Shown: in pieces, positions 34,722-43,603 of the stretch
How the letters are laid out: each line of letters begins with the position of its first letter
Position numbering within the stretch: the stretch's first letter is position 1
Source: Bradyrhizobium sp. U87765 SZCCT0048
Lineage (GTDB): Bacteria > Pseudomonadota > Alphaproteobacteria > Rhizobiales > Xanthobacteraceae
Assembly: GCF_018131225.1 (NCBI RefSeq)
Contig: NZ_JAFCMM010000005.1
Coordinates: 698,510-762,509 of the forward strand
Direction: 5' to 3'
Length of the DNA: 64,000 nucleotides
Made by a program: the position numbers and the translations under genes
The notes under the pieces: model-generated
What the model was told of the DNA's origin: nothing
The model's database searches: none
The model's input: the letters and a program-made list of their open reading frames with translations, nothing else

Positions 34722-35819
34722 ATGGGCGGAAGTTCGCAACAGACCACACAAAGCACGTCGCAAACATCGCCTTACGCGCCGGCAAAGGGACCCCTCGACA
34801 ATATTCTGGGGCAGCTTGGGGGCCAGGCATCCAACGCCGGCCTGACGCCGACCGAGAACAACGCCCTCAACACGCTGCAGACCAATGCGGCAGGTGGCAA
34901 CCCCTATGCCGGCGCGATCGGCAATCTCGCCACCAATATGTTGAATGGCGGCGGCGCAAAGGCCAACGATGGCAACATCAGCGCCAATCTCGCCAACTAT
35001 CAGGGCATGCTGGCGCCCTATGCCAATGGCAGCATGATCGGCAAGAACACCGCGCTGCAGGGCCAGCTCGATCAGATCCGCCAGGAAGTCAGCAACCAGG
35101 TGAACTCGCAGTTCGCTGCGGCCGGCCGCGATGGTTCGGCGGCCAACCTGCAGGCGCTGGGCCGCGGCATCGCCCAGGGCACGGCGCCGGTGATCGCGTC
35201 ACAGTACAACCAGGACGTCGCCAACCAGCTCAACGCAGCGAACGGCCTCTACGGCGCCGGCAACAGCACCTACGGTCTGTTGAATCAGAACCAGCAGGCC
35301 GCCAATGCCAACGCCCAGGCCGGCGCTGGCATCGGCTCGGCTGCGCTCGACGCCAACAACTGGGGCGCCAACCAGCAGCTCGCGGCGGAAGCGCAACGGC
35401 GCGGCATTCCCGTACAAAACCTCTCGACGCTGTTGGGATCGATTTCACCGGTGGCGCAGGCCTTCGGCACGCAGTCGGGAACGTCGGTCAGTGAGACCAA
35501 GGATGATCCCATGAAGACTATTATGTCTGGCGTTCTCGGGGGCCTCACGCTGGCCAGCAAGTTCAGCGACGCGCGATTGAAGGAGGACATCGCTCGGGTC
35601 GGTGCACTTGCCGATGGCACGCCGGTCTATCGCTATCGTTTCCGTGGTTCGCCACAGTTCGAAATCGGCTTGATCGCACAAGAGGTCGAGCAACGCATGC
35701 CAGATGCCGTGAGTGAGTTCCGCGGCGCCAAGATGGTCGACTATGCACTTGCGACCGAGAGAGCCGTCGCAATCGCAAATGCAAGCGCTGCTCATCACAT
35801 TGAAGTGGAGACTGTCTGA
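34722..35819 (+). CDS. Ejection/tail protein with C-terminal S74-type chaperone domain
   Basis: This 365-residue protein has a long Ala/Asn/Gln-rich region with helices typical of ejection (internal virion) proteins (LQGQLDQIRQEVSNQVNSQF). At the C-terminus SDARLKEDIARVGALADGTP and EIGLIAQEVEQRMPDAV match the S74 intramolecular-chaperone domain, whose Ser-Asp at the SDxRLK motif cuts it free after trimer folding. It starts one base after the GNAT-like stop and overlaps the next gene by one base. Confidence 0.78.
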   Translation: MGGSSQQTTQSTSQTSPYAPAKGPLDNILGQLGGQASNAGLTPTENNALNTLQTNAAGGNPYAGAIGNLATNMLNGGGAKANDGNISANLANYQGMLAPYANGSMIGKNTALQGQLDQIRQEVSNQVNSQFAAAGRDGSAANLQALGRGIAQGTAPVIASQYNQDVANQLNAANGLYGAGNSTYGLLNQNQQAANANAQAGAGIGSAALDANNWGANQQLAAEAQRRGIPVQNLSTLLGSISPVAQAFGTQSGTSVSETKDDPMKTIMSGVLGGLTLASKFSDARLKEDIARVGALADGTPVYRYRFRGSPQFEIGLIAQEVEQRMPDAVSEFRGAKMVDYALATERAVAIANASAAHHIEVETV

Positions 35820-36580
35820 TGGCTGATTTCGATTTCCTCTCTGGTCTCGGTGGCGCATCGGGCTTCCCCGGTTTGCTTGGACTGCATCCTGACTGGTTTC
35901 AATCGCTGCGATCGATGTCGTCGTCACCGGTTGCCGGCTCTAACGACGCAACTCCGCAGCTACCAGCAGCGTCGGTTGGCGCTTCGGCTGCATCCGCCGG
36001 CCCACCGCTTCAGAATTCGCCAGCGTCCGGGCCGGATGCGCCTGCAGGTCCCGCGAATGACGCTTCGCTGGGCGGCTTCCTTGGCGGCGTACGTGACAAG
36101 ATCAACGCCAACTCGAACGCATTGCTTGGCTTTGCCAGCGGTCTTGCTGGGGGGCGCTCTTGGGCGGATGGGCTCAGCAAGGGCTTTGCTGGTGCGGCTC
36201 AAGGCGCTCAGGCTGACTCGAAGCCGGCCTCCCAGCAGGACCTCTACAATGCGCTGGTGAAAAACAATGTACCCCGCGAACAAGCGATTGCAGCTATTCG
36301 ATCAGGCAACAGCGATGTTTTGAAATTCATGTTGCAGAAGTACGGGAGAGTCGCGACAGGAGCGTCGTTCTCCGATGCTGCTGGTCCATCTTCATCTTCC
36401 GGCAGCGGCTCTCGCAGCTCATCTTCAAGTGTCACGCCGAGTGCAGCGATCGGTCCACCGGACGATACCACCTCGGCTTCTATTGCCAACGCCAAAGCTG
36501 CAATTGCCGCCAATCCGACAGCCCGCAGCGCCGTGGTTGCTCGGCTGCAGGCCAACGGCATCGATACGTCGAACTTATAG
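35819..36580 (+). CDS. Probable phage ejection-type protein, unknown function
   Basis: This 253-residue protein is rich in Ser, Ala, Gly and Pro with a short Gly/Leu N-terminus (FDFLSGLGGASGFPGLLGLH), a helical middle (LYNALVKNNVPREQAIAAIR) and a poly-Ser linker. It is coupled to the S74 protein (TGATG). Low-complexity proteins in this position often travel into the host with the DNA. No family recognised. Confidence 0.6.
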   Translation: MADFDFLSGLGGASGFPGLLGLHPDWFQSLRSMSSSPVAGSNDATPQLPAASVGASAASAGPPLQNSPASGPDAPAGPANDASLGGFLGGVRDKINANSNALLGFASGLAGGRSWADGLSKGFAGAAQGAQADSKPASQQDLYNALVKNNVPREQAIAAIRSGNSDVLKFMLQKYGRVATGASFSDAAGPSSSSGSGSRSSSSSVTPSAAIGPPDDTTSASIANAKAAIAANPTARSAVVARLQANGIDTSNL

Positions 36581-36625
36581 TCAACGTTCTTTCGTCGTAT
36601 AACCTTTCAGATTGAGTGGTGACAA

Positions 36626-37495
36626 ATGGTTACATCTTTCGATCGAGCGCTGACGTTCGACGACTTGATTGTCCCTGGAGAGAATGACGCGCTCCGGCTA
36701 GGCGGCGTTGGAATGGTTCGGTCCTCCCAAGGGGATCTTCGGCTGGATCCTGGGCATGATGCAGAGGTGCGTTCCGCATTCGAAAAGATGCCGCGACAAG
36801 CGACCGCTCGAGAACAAATTGTTCGGGACGGTGTGTTTGCCGCGGGGGCTAGGCCACTCCAATATCTGGAGATGGCAGAAGCCAATCGCAGCCAGCCCGA
36901 TCTCCAATTCGCCAGAGATCTGCAGCAATTCCAGCCGAAATACATGCCGAACGCCAGATCCTATACGCCAGAAATCGATGCTGGCGATGTAGCGAAATCC
37001 GCGGGCATAGGTTTAGTGAACGGTGGCATAAAGATCGCAGGTGCGCTACCGGACCTGAGTGCAGGAATAACGGATCTGACGGGGCGTTATCTGTTTGATC
37101 CTGTTCTGCGCGCGATCTTGGGCCCCCCACCCGAATTGAGGGGGCGTCCTCCATTCGACATTGATAAGTTCTTCGGTAGCGAAAATATTCGCAAGGGAGT
37201 TGAGCGTTTCACAGGCGAATTTTATCAACCAAGGACTGCTGCGGGGCGGTACGCTGAAACCATAGGCGAGCTGGCGCCGCTTCCGCTAGCGAGTGGAGGT
37301 GCCGGGATCGTTCGTGGGGGTGCTGGTCTGGCCGATGCTATTAGGCAAGTTGGAATAGATGCGATCCTTCCCGGGTTGCTGACTCAGGGCGTCCGTGAGT
37401 ATGCTCCCGACTCCCCTGCGGGTTCGGTGGTTCGATATGCTTACCCGGTCGTGCGCCGTGGTCTTCCGTTCGCGCTTGCGGCAAGGCGTTATTGA
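36626..37495 (+). CDS. Phage protein of unknown function, ejection-region, with hydrophobic C-terminal third
   Basis: This 289-residue protein has a soluble N-terminal half (LQYLEMAEANRSQPDLQFAR) and a second half with a Gly/Ala-rich region. The segment RTAAGRYAETIGELAPLPLA and what follows recalls N-terminal modules of large phage-associated polymorphic or polyvalent proteins in Alphaproteobacteria, here without any large downstream domain. It could be a truncated relic or a complete ejection protein. GC looks lower than in the host genes. No firm family. Confidence 0.6.
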   Translation: MVTSFDRALTFDDLIVPGENDALRLGGVGMVRSSQGDLRLDPGHDAEVRSAFEKMPRQATAREQIVRDGVFAAGARPLQYLEMAEANRSQPDLQFARDLQQFQPKYMPNARSYTPEIDAGDVAKSAGIGLVNGGIKIAGALPDLSAGITDLTGRYLFDPVLRAILGPPPELRGRPPFDIDKFFGSENIRKGVERFTGEFYQPRTAAGRYAETIGELAPLPLASGGAGIVRGGAGLADAIRQVGIDAILPGLLTQGVREYAPDSPAGSVVRYAYPVVRRGLPFALAARRY

Positions 37496-37772
37496 GGTTC
37501 AAAGATCTTCCTCCGCGTGCGATCTTTGCGAAGGGGCATACCCATCGGAGCGCCCCATCAAATGTCGTATCAATTAGCCCCATAGCGCCCCGCTCATCAG
37601 GCGCCGAGCCTTCATAAGGAAGTCTTCGGGAGGGGCTTCTATCCACGTCGGGAGTACGGCGATTCCTGGCGAAGTGCTGGACAGATGAAGCCGCTCGAAC
37701 GCAACTCTATGGGAAAGAGTGGCGGTGCTGCGACAGATCAGATGTTGGCGAGGCGCCCCGCCGTGAAGCTCA

Positions 37773-38111
37773 TCAGTCAGATGGGGCTGATGACTGACGT
37801 CGCCGCCTGACGCGCCGCGCAATCTCCCAGGTGAGGCCCGCCAGGAAAGCCGTGACAACAAGGCCGATGAAGATCGCCAGCGGCTTGCCGTCCGGAGACA
37901 TGATCTCATCGATGAAGGCGCTTGCTGCGGTGATCGCGAGTGAGCCCGTCAGAATGATGCCGATCGCGGCAGACGTACTGACGAGCAGGGCTGGCAAGCC
38001 GACGAGCGGAATGCCCGAAATGATGCCAAAGGCGTCGGCAATCAGGGCCGTGGTTTCAAAAGGGTGGCGCTGAGTTTTTGGTGCGCTGCGGATGGACGGC
38101 AACTTGCTCAT
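37773..38111 (-). CDS. Small membrane protein (phage passenger)
   Basis: This 112-residue reverse-strand protein has two to three membrane helices (LIADAFGIISGIPLVGLPAL, IILTGSLAITAASAFI, PLAIFIGLVVTAFLAGLTW) and a basic tail. It lies against the direction of the phage genes. No family recognised; superinfection exclusion or conversion are possible roles but not shown. The 277 bases after the previous gene contain no convincing gene. Confidence 0.6.
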   Translation of the reverse strand: MSKLPSIRSAPKTQRHPFETTALIADAFGIISGIPLVGLPALLVSTSAAIGIILTGSLAITAASAFIDEIMSPDGKPLAIFIGLVVTAFLAGLTWEIARRVRRRRQSSAPSD

Positions 38112-38327
38112 GGTGCGGCCTCCTTCGGACCGCTGTCGTTTTCGCCATCAGGGCGCGCCGCCGCGGCGGGATTGTGGCGCCCCTTCTACTGCCGCGGGTC
38201 GTTGACCTGCGGCATCTTGTCTTCCGTGCTGCAGCACAAACGTGCCGGTGTGACTGCGCCGACGGCGCGACGGACACCTTCACATCCCGTTTCACCAGTT
38301 GACCGACGATTGAATCGAGAGGCCACC

Positions 38328-39362
38328 ATGACGTTCTGGAAGTGGAGCCGCACGGCTGCCAACAACGCCAACGCCGATCCGAGCTGCCCGTTTCCCGAAG
38401 GAATGGCGCCTTCGGCCGTGAACGACGGCACACGCGGTATGATGGCTGCGGCCGCAAAATACCGCGATGATATCGCCGGCGCGATCGTCACGACGGGGAC
38501 GGCGACCGCCTACAATATCTCGAGCTATCAGGGCTTCGACTCACTGGCACATCTCGATGGCCAGCAGATTGCGTTCGTGCCGCATGCGACGAACAGCGAC
38601 AAGTGCACCTTGAGCGTCGATGGCCTGACAGCAGCGCCGATCCACTATCAGCCAGGCGTCGAGGTTCCGTCGGGGACCCTGGTGCAGGGAACGCCGTATG
38701 TCGTCACCTATTTTGCGACAGCGAACGAGTTTATCCTGCGTGGGATCGCTGGCAATCCGTTCTATGTACCGGTCGGCGGCCTCATTCCGTACATCTCTGG
38801 CGGTGTGCCAAACTCCGCATTCGTGCTGCCCTATGGTCAGCCGATTTCGAGGACCATTTATTCCGTGCTGTTCGGCATGATCGGGACGGCCTATGGCGCC
38901 GGGGACGGAACTTCGACGTTCAACATCCCGGATCTCCGCGGACGCGTCATCGCTGGTCTTGATGGCATGGGAGGCTCGTCAGTCCTTGGTTACATCTCGA
39001 CAGCCGGCAGCGGCATCAACGGCGCCACGATCGGCGCCACAGGTGGTAGCCAAAACCATGCGATTGGGCAGGTCAATCTGCCGAACGTCGGGCTCGGCGT
39101 TACAGTAGCAGACAACCGTACCTTTACTTCGACTGGAACAAGCATTGGTGAGCAGTTTCAGGCGATGCCTTTGCCGCCAGGTGGCGGCGCCGGAACTGCG
39201 ATGGCGCTGAGTGCGGGGGGGACACCGCGAACTGTCGTCATCAACCCTAGCACTAATAGCATCTCGGGAGGGACTACGTCGATGAACGGCAATGTCACGC
39301 AGGCTGCTCTTTGGACGATGCCGCCGACGATCGTTCTACCGATGCTGTTGCGGGTGATTTAG
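38328..39362 (+). CDS. Phage tail collar domain protein
   Basis: This 344-residue protein has an N-terminal region common to podovirus fibres (MTFWKWSRTAANNANADPSC) and a classic tail-collar domain: FILRGIAGNPFYVPVGGLIP, then the GDGTSTFNIPDLRGRVIAGL signature, ending in the short TMPPTIVLPMLLRVI strand. It likely attaches at the tail tip for host contact. Its 3' end overlaps the convergent acyltransferase gene by 68 bases. Confidence 0.85.
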   Translation: MTFWKWSRTAANNANADPSCPFPEGMAPSAVNDGTRGMMAAAAKYRDDIAGAIVTTGTATAYNISSYQGFDSLAHLDGQQIAFVPHATNSDKCTLSVDGLTAAPIHYQPGVEVPSGTLVQGTPYVVTYFATANEFILRGIAGNPFYVPVGGLIPYISGGVPNSAFVLPYGQPISRTIYSVLFGMIGTAYGAGDGTSTFNIPDLRGRVIAGLDGMGGSSVLGYISTAGSGINGATIGATGGSQNHAIGQVNLPNVGLGVTVADNRTFTSTGTSIGEQFQAMPLPPGGGAGTAMALSAGGTPRTVVINPSTNSISGGTTSMNGNVTQAALWTMPPTIVLPMLLRVI

Positions 39363-40512
39363 CCGTTGCAGAAAGTCCCCTGCGGATTACATGCTGCGCC
39401 GGGCGCTCGATCCAGCGGAACGATGCGCACCCGATAGCAGTCATCGTCGCGACCCATGCCGCCAACGCCAAAGGGCTGCGGAAGATGAGATCTCCGGCGC
39501 CTGTTGCGGTGCGTGCGATGCAAATCAGAAGGATCACCGGGAAGTGCCACAGATATATGGAATAGGTGGCATCTCCGAGCCATCGAAAGTGCGACGCGGC
39601 TAGGTTCGTCGTCGGCCGGTAGCCTATAACGCCAAGCAACAAGACCATGGGCGAAAATAGGGCGAAGCCGATGTCATATGGAGGAAGCGCGCGGCCGCCA
39701 ATCCGCAGCTCGGATAGCAACAGAGCAGCGCAAATACCAGCAACGGTGGTAGAAATGGTGAGAGCCAAATGTCGGCGCAGCTTTGCCGCAAGGAAGTAAA
39801 GGCACACACCCGTGTAGTAGAACATGACGCACATAGCAAAGAGCTTTGGCGTCTCGACGTGGAGCGCGTGGGTTAGTACTGCGCCAACGGCGACGAGAGC
39901 GAGCGGTCGCACGATGCCGCGCGCGAAAATCCCGAGCGCAGTGAAGAAGAAAAGCAGATAGATCGGCTCTTCGATCGAGACAGACCAAACGGGGAAGTTG
40001 AACGACACTCCGTCCTGCAGGCCCCATTGTGATGCCATGAAGATCTGCAGAACAAAGTGGTAGAGATCATTGCGCGACACGATCTGATACCCCCCGACCA
40101 TCCACCAACTGGTTGCCTGCAGAGCGGCGACCACCAGCAGCGTGATGAGATGGAGAGGATAGAGCCGCGCGAACCTGCGCAGCGCGAAGTCCGACAGCTT
40201 GGTGTCGCGGCCCGCGTAAATGTGGGCGAACACGAATCCAGAGATCATCCAGAATAGCTGGACTGCCCAATGACCGTGCTCGTAGATCGGCCACAACAGC
40301 GAGTACAGCGGTTGGATGGTGCGATCTATGTCCTGAGGGGCTTCGGTCGGCTTGAGCGGGCCTGCCTGGAAGAAAAACTGATAGTGCCAGATCACGACGG
40401 CAATTGCCGCAAGACCGCGCAGGAGATCGATACCGTAGAAATGGCCGACGTTGCGAGCAGCAAGCTGTTCGCCCTCGGAGAGCGGCGAGAACAGAGTCTT
40501 GAATAGATTCAT
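39295..40512 (-). CDS. Acyltransferase-3 family membrane protein (probable O-antigen acetylase)
   Basis: This 405-residue protein has about ten membrane helices and the family motif RGLAAIAVVIWHYQFFF with the conserved Arg and His, as in OafA-like acetyltransferases that modify O-antigen or exopolysaccharide. It ends with the helix set typical of the family and a basic Ser/Ala-rich cytosolic tail that overlaps the collar gene's 3' end. Reverse orientation among tail genes is classic for phage seroconversion genes, which can block re-infection. Substrate unknown. Confidence 0.85.
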   Translation of the reverse strand: MNLFKTLFSPLSEGEQLAARNVGHFYGIDLLRGLAAIAVVIWHYQFFFQAGPLKPTEAPQDIDRTIQPLYSLLWPIYEHGHWAVQLFWMISGFVFAHIYAGRDTKLSDFALRRFARLYPLHLITLLVVAALQATSWWMVGGYQIVSRNDLYHFVLQIFMASQWGLQDGVSFNFPVWSVSIEEPIYLLFFFTALGIFARGIVRPLALVAVGAVLTHALHVETPKLFAMCVMFYYTGVCLYFLAAKLRRHLALTISTTVAGICAALLLSELRIGGRALPPYDIGFALFSPMVLLLGVIGYRPTTNLAASHFRWLGDATYSIYLWHFPVILLICIARTATGAGDLIFRSPLALAAWVATMTAIGCASFRWIERPAQHVIRRGLSATAKSPATASVERSSAASSKEQPA

Positions 40513-41201
40513 CTAGGTAATTCCTTGCGGGCCAGAACCTAGGAAAAAATTCGATATTTTGCAACGCAAAATGGTGCGTTATGCTCCTCTTAACCAGGCG
40601 CCTCCGGGCGACTTTTTCTTTATTGAAAGGCGCCGCTGCGAGTGCCCTTAAGAGGGGCGACGTTCACGACCGCCTTTTTGATCGGCGGCGTGGTCGCTGT
40701 TTGCGCTTGGCGTATTTGACGGGCTGTCATGGTTGATGATCCTCGCATGGTCGAGCGGCGAGGCGACCGAGGAGAGATCAGGGCCGAGTGGAAGCTGCGA
40801 TGGTGGCGCTCGAGCCCGCTTATCGCCGTGCGCAGCATTGGTGGTCGTCCCGATGCTCGCCGATCACGGCGCGGTGTTTCCAGCCAAAGCGCGATGGCGA
40901 CTGAAGGCGAAGCTGACGATCGCCACGAGCGTCGTGGTTGCCGTCAGGCATTTATCCAAAACGGTTTCGACGGCGCAAACAGCGCAGCTTTCCAAACACG
41001 GGCCCGGCGCCGACCAGCACGATCAGACCACCGCAAATATCGCTCTCGTGAACCGCCGCGCGGACAGCGGCGCGCATGGCAATGTGCCGCCCGCAACCCT
41101 GTCCCGTATCCGCTGCGCGCAATTTGAGGATCTCCTGTTGGACCCACCAGAGATCATATAGTAACATTCTGAAACACTTGGGCGCGTGCGGAAGAGATGT
41201 T
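40513..41201. other. Gene-free stretch between two acyltransferase genes
   Basis: This stretch holds a terminator-like hairpin (about 40596-40618) and a decayed copy of the lysis genes (40660-40925). The rest (40926-41201) shows no convincing gene; the short frames there have no family features. Base composition is lower in GC than the host genes. Confidence 0.7.
40660..40925 (+). pseudogene. Decayed copy of the lysis-region genes
   Basis: Reading 40660-40925 against 42380-42640 shows matching blocks in the same order: TTTTTGATCGGCGGCGTGG against GTTCTGATCGGCGACGTGG, TGTTTGCGCT, GGGCTGTCATGG, GCGGCGAGGC, GAGATCAGGGCCGA, GGAAGCT, GATGGTGGC and GATGCTCGCCGATC. Small insertions and substitutions break the small membrane-protein frame and the start of the lysozyme-like frame. 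The upstream hairpin is duplicated as well (AACCAGGCGCCTCCGGGCG against AACCAGCCGCCTCCGGGCG). The copies are about 1.7 kb apart, and the second acyltransferase gene lies between them. Confidence 0.75.
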
Positions 41202-42275
41202 TTGACCAGCAGAAACGTGGAACTCGATGGGTTGAGAGGCTGGGCTGCAATTACGGTGGCAATATTCCACACCGTTCTTTATGTGGAGCCCTCCCAGATA
41301 CAGCGTATCCACGAGGCGAACTGGAGCGGCCTGCACGATAGCTATAGCGTTTTGTCGAAGCTGTTTTTTACAGTGTTCGACGGGATGACAGCCGTTTTCA
41401 TTTTCTTCGTGCTGAGCGGTGCGGTCTTGTTCAAGAGCCTGATGGCCGACGATGGCGCGCCGCAGACCTTGCCGCTCAGGTTCTACACCCGGCGCATCTT
41501 CCGCATCTACCCGGCTCTTGTCGTGTGCCTGGCCCTCTATGCCGTCGTCATTCCGGAATTCGGTCGCGGGGTGACCCTGCAGCAGATGCTGGAGAACGTC
41601 GCGCTCGTCAGCTTTCAGGTCAATCCGGTCACGTGGACACTGAACGCAGAAATGATCGCGCCGGCATTCATCCTGCTGGCGTTCTTCGGCTATCGCCGAG
41701 GTCGCGAGCTCGGCCTTGTGGCTGTTCTCGCCGCCATTTCGATCGTGTTTCGCAGCCAGTCTGTCCATAAAATATTTCCCTACTTCCAGGGGGCGTGGCT
41801 GTGCTTTGCCTTCGGGGCGCTCGTGCCGACCAGGATCGGGGCGTGGATTGCAAAAGTGCTCCCGCGTCATTCCTGGCTTGTCGTGCTCGTGGCCGTGGTG
41901 TTCCTTCGTGCGACCCTGCAACATGCCGCCATCGCCATTCTTGTCACACAGCTCTACTACGGACGTGCTGGAGACCTGGGGAGGTGGCTGTCCCTTCCTC
42001 TTTCAAGGTTCATGGGCGCGATCAGCTTCAGCTTTTATCTGTTCAACATGATTGTCGTCGAGATCGTTTGCGCCAAGGCCGCAACACTGCCGTTGACGCG
42101 CAGTCATCCGATTGAAGTCGGGGTCGTCTGCTCTCTGGTCGTGATCCTGCTGTCCATTCCGGTGTCCTATGCGTCCTGGGCCTACATTGAAATGCCCCTG
42201 AACAGGTTCGGGCGATGGCTCACATCAGGCCGAGCTCGGCGAGCAACGGAAATGGCGAGCAAGGCGTCGGCTTAA
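41202..42275 (+). CDS. Acyltransferase-3 family membrane protein (second copy type)
   Basis: This 357-residue protein carries the family opening NVELDGLRGWAAITVAIFHT with the conserved Arg and His and about ten membrane helices. It is not a close relative of the other acyltransferase in the module. A TTG at 41202 with GGAAGAG upstream is the best start; GTG at 41217 is possible. It lies on the plus strand between the decayed and intact lysis gene copies. A role in O-antigen acylation is inferred. Confidence 0.82.
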   Translation: MTSRNVELDGLRGWAAITVAIFHTVLYVEPSQIQRIHEANWSGLHDSYSVLSKLFFTVFDGMTAVFIFFVLSGAVLFKSLMADDGAPQTLPLRFYTRRIFRIYPALVVCLALYAVVIPEFGRGVTLQQMLENVALVSFQVNPVTWTLNAEMIAPAFILLAFFGYRRGRELGLVAVLAAISIVFRSQSVHKIFPYFQGAWLCFAFGALVPTRIGAWIAKVLPRHSWLVVLVAVVFLRATLQHAAIAILVTQLYYGRAGDLGRWLSLPLSRFMGAISFSFYLFNMIVVEIVCAKAATLPLTRSHPIEVGVVCSLVVILLSIPVSYASWAYIEMPLNRFGRWLTSGRARRATEMASKASA

Positions 42276-42307
42276 CTCTCCAACGCTTCAGTCTCTCAAC
42301 CTCAACC

Positions 42308-42364
42308 AGCCGCCTCCGGGCGGCTTTTTCTTTGCCCAGGGCCCTCGTTCCGAGGGCCTTTTTT
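42308..42364 (+). terminator. Two tandem Rho-independent terminators
   Basis: AGCCGCC-TCCG-GGCGGCT followed by TTTTTC, and GGCCCTCG-TTC-CGAGGGCC followed by six T, lie back to back after the acyltransferase and before the lysis genes. The first hairpin is duplicated near 40596. Confidence 0.88.
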
Positions 42365-42379
42365 CATGGAGAAACGACG

Positions 42380-42529
42380 ATGACGACTGCCGTTCTGATC
42401 GGCGACGTGGTGCTGTTTGCGCTCGGTGTGATGGCCGGGCTGTCGTGGCCGAAGATCCGCGCCTTTGCGCGCGGCGAGGCCAGCAAGGTCGCGGCCGAGA
42501 TCAGGGCCGACATCGAGCGGAAGCTCTGA
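42380..42529 (+). CDS. Small single-helix membrane protein of the lysis cassette
   Basis: This 49-residue protein has one N-terminal membrane helix (TAVLIGDVVLFALGVMAGL) and a charged cytosolic helix. GGAGAAACG precedes the ATG. It overlaps the lysozyme-like gene by one base (TGATG). It may be a holin-associated or spanin-like component; a decayed copy is at 40660. Confidence 0.65.
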   Translation: MTTAVLIGDVVLFALGVMAGLSWPKIRAFARGEASKVAAEIRADIERKL

Positions 42530-43248
42530 TGGTGGCCTTGAGCGCGCTCACCGCCGCCAATGCGCGGCGCTGGGCGGTCGCCCGGATGCTCGCCGATCGG
42601 GGCGCAGCTTTTCGGACCGTGGCGCGGCGGCTGGTGGCGGCGAAGGACCGCTATCAGGCCGTGGCGGCGAAGACCGGCGTGCCGTGGTTCGTGATCGCGG
42701 TGATCCACGAGCGCGAGGCGTCGCAGCGCTGGGACGCCTCGCTGGCGCAGGGCGATCCGTGGGACCGCATCAGTATCCACGTGCCGAAGGGGCGGGGGCC
42801 GTTTCCGAGCTGGGCGGCGGCGGCGATCGACGCGCTGACCGCGTGTCCGCCGTTCGCCGGGCGCTGGACGGACTGGTCGCCCGGCGGCCTCCTGACGCTG
42901 CTCGAGCAGTACAACGGCCTCGGCTATGCCGCGATGGGGCGGCCGTCGCCTTACGTGTGGTCGGGCACCGACCAGTACAGCCGCGGCAAGTATGTCGCCG
43001 ACGGCAAGTACGACGCCGCCTTGGTGGACAAACAGCTGGGATGCGCCGGGCTGCTGCTGGCGATGGCGGAGATCGATGCCGGCGTCGCGGCCGGCATCGC
43101 ACGCCCGGGGGCGGCGTCTCCGCCGGCAAACGCTTCACCGACAACCGTCCCGTCGTCGTCGCCCTCGCTCACCCATCCCGCGCCGGGCTCGATCGGCGCG
43201 GCGATCAAGGCGCTGTTCGGCGCACTGTTCGGCAGGAGGAAAGCATGA
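42529..43248 (+). CDS. Phage endolysin, lysozyme-like
   Basis: This 239-residue protein has a compact catalytic-type domain with VPWFVIAVIHEREASQRWDA and DPWDRISIHVPKGRGPF, then WSGTDQYSRGKYVADGKYD. This pattern is found in many phage and bacterial proteins labelled lysozyme-like, where the Glu of the VIHEREAS segment is the presumed acid. The C-terminus is a Ser/Pro/Thr linker with a short basic end (GALFGRRKA). There is no signal peptide, so a holin would be needed. It is coupled to the genes on both sides. Confidence 0.72.
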   Translation: MVALSALTAANARRWAVARMLADRGAAFRTVARRLVAAKDRYQAVAAKTGVPWFVIAVIHEREASQRWDASLAQGDPWDRISIHVPKGRGPFPSWAAAAIDALTACPPFAGRWTDWSPGGLLTLLEQYNGLGYAAMGRPSPYVWSGTDQYSRGKYVADGKYDAALVDKQLGCAGLLLAMAEIDAGVAAGIARPGAASPPANASPTTVPSSSPSLTHPAPGSIGAAIKALFGALFGRRKA

Positions 43249-43598
43249 TCTGGGGACTGGTGTGCGCCATCGCGGCGCTGTTGCTCTATGTGCTGGTGCT
43301 GCGGCCGATCCTGCGCGCCGTGCCGGCGCTCAAGGCGTTCTATGCCGACGCCGATACGTTCTGGCAGAAGGCGTGGGCGCTGGCGTGGCGCTCGCTGACA
43401 GTCGCCTGGTCCTACCTGCTGGCGCTGGTCGGCGCGCTCTTCCAGGCGATCGACAGCATCGGCGATGCGCTGGGCGATCCCGGCCTCAAGGATCAGATCG
43501 CGGCGGCGATCGGCGATGCCAGGACGGTCGGCCGCATCCTGCTCGGCATCTCGATCGTCACGCTGGTGGCGCGGCTGCGTTCGATCAGGAAGGGCTGA
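43245..43598 (+). CDS. Small membrane protein of the lysis cassette
   Basis: This 117-residue protein starts MIWGLVCAIAALLLYVLVLR and has two hydrophobic regions. Its ATG overlaps the endolysin stop (ATGA) and follows a very strong AGGAGGA ribosome site. Its place between endolysin and holin suggests a lysis accessory; no family recognised. Confidence 0.65.
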   Translation: MIWGLVCAIAALLLYVLVLRPILRAVPALKAFYADADTFWQKAWALAWRSLTVAWSYLLALVGALFQAIDSIGDALGDPGLKDQIAAAIGDARTVGRILLGISIVTLVARLRSIRKG

Positions 43599-43603
43599 CA
43601 ACG

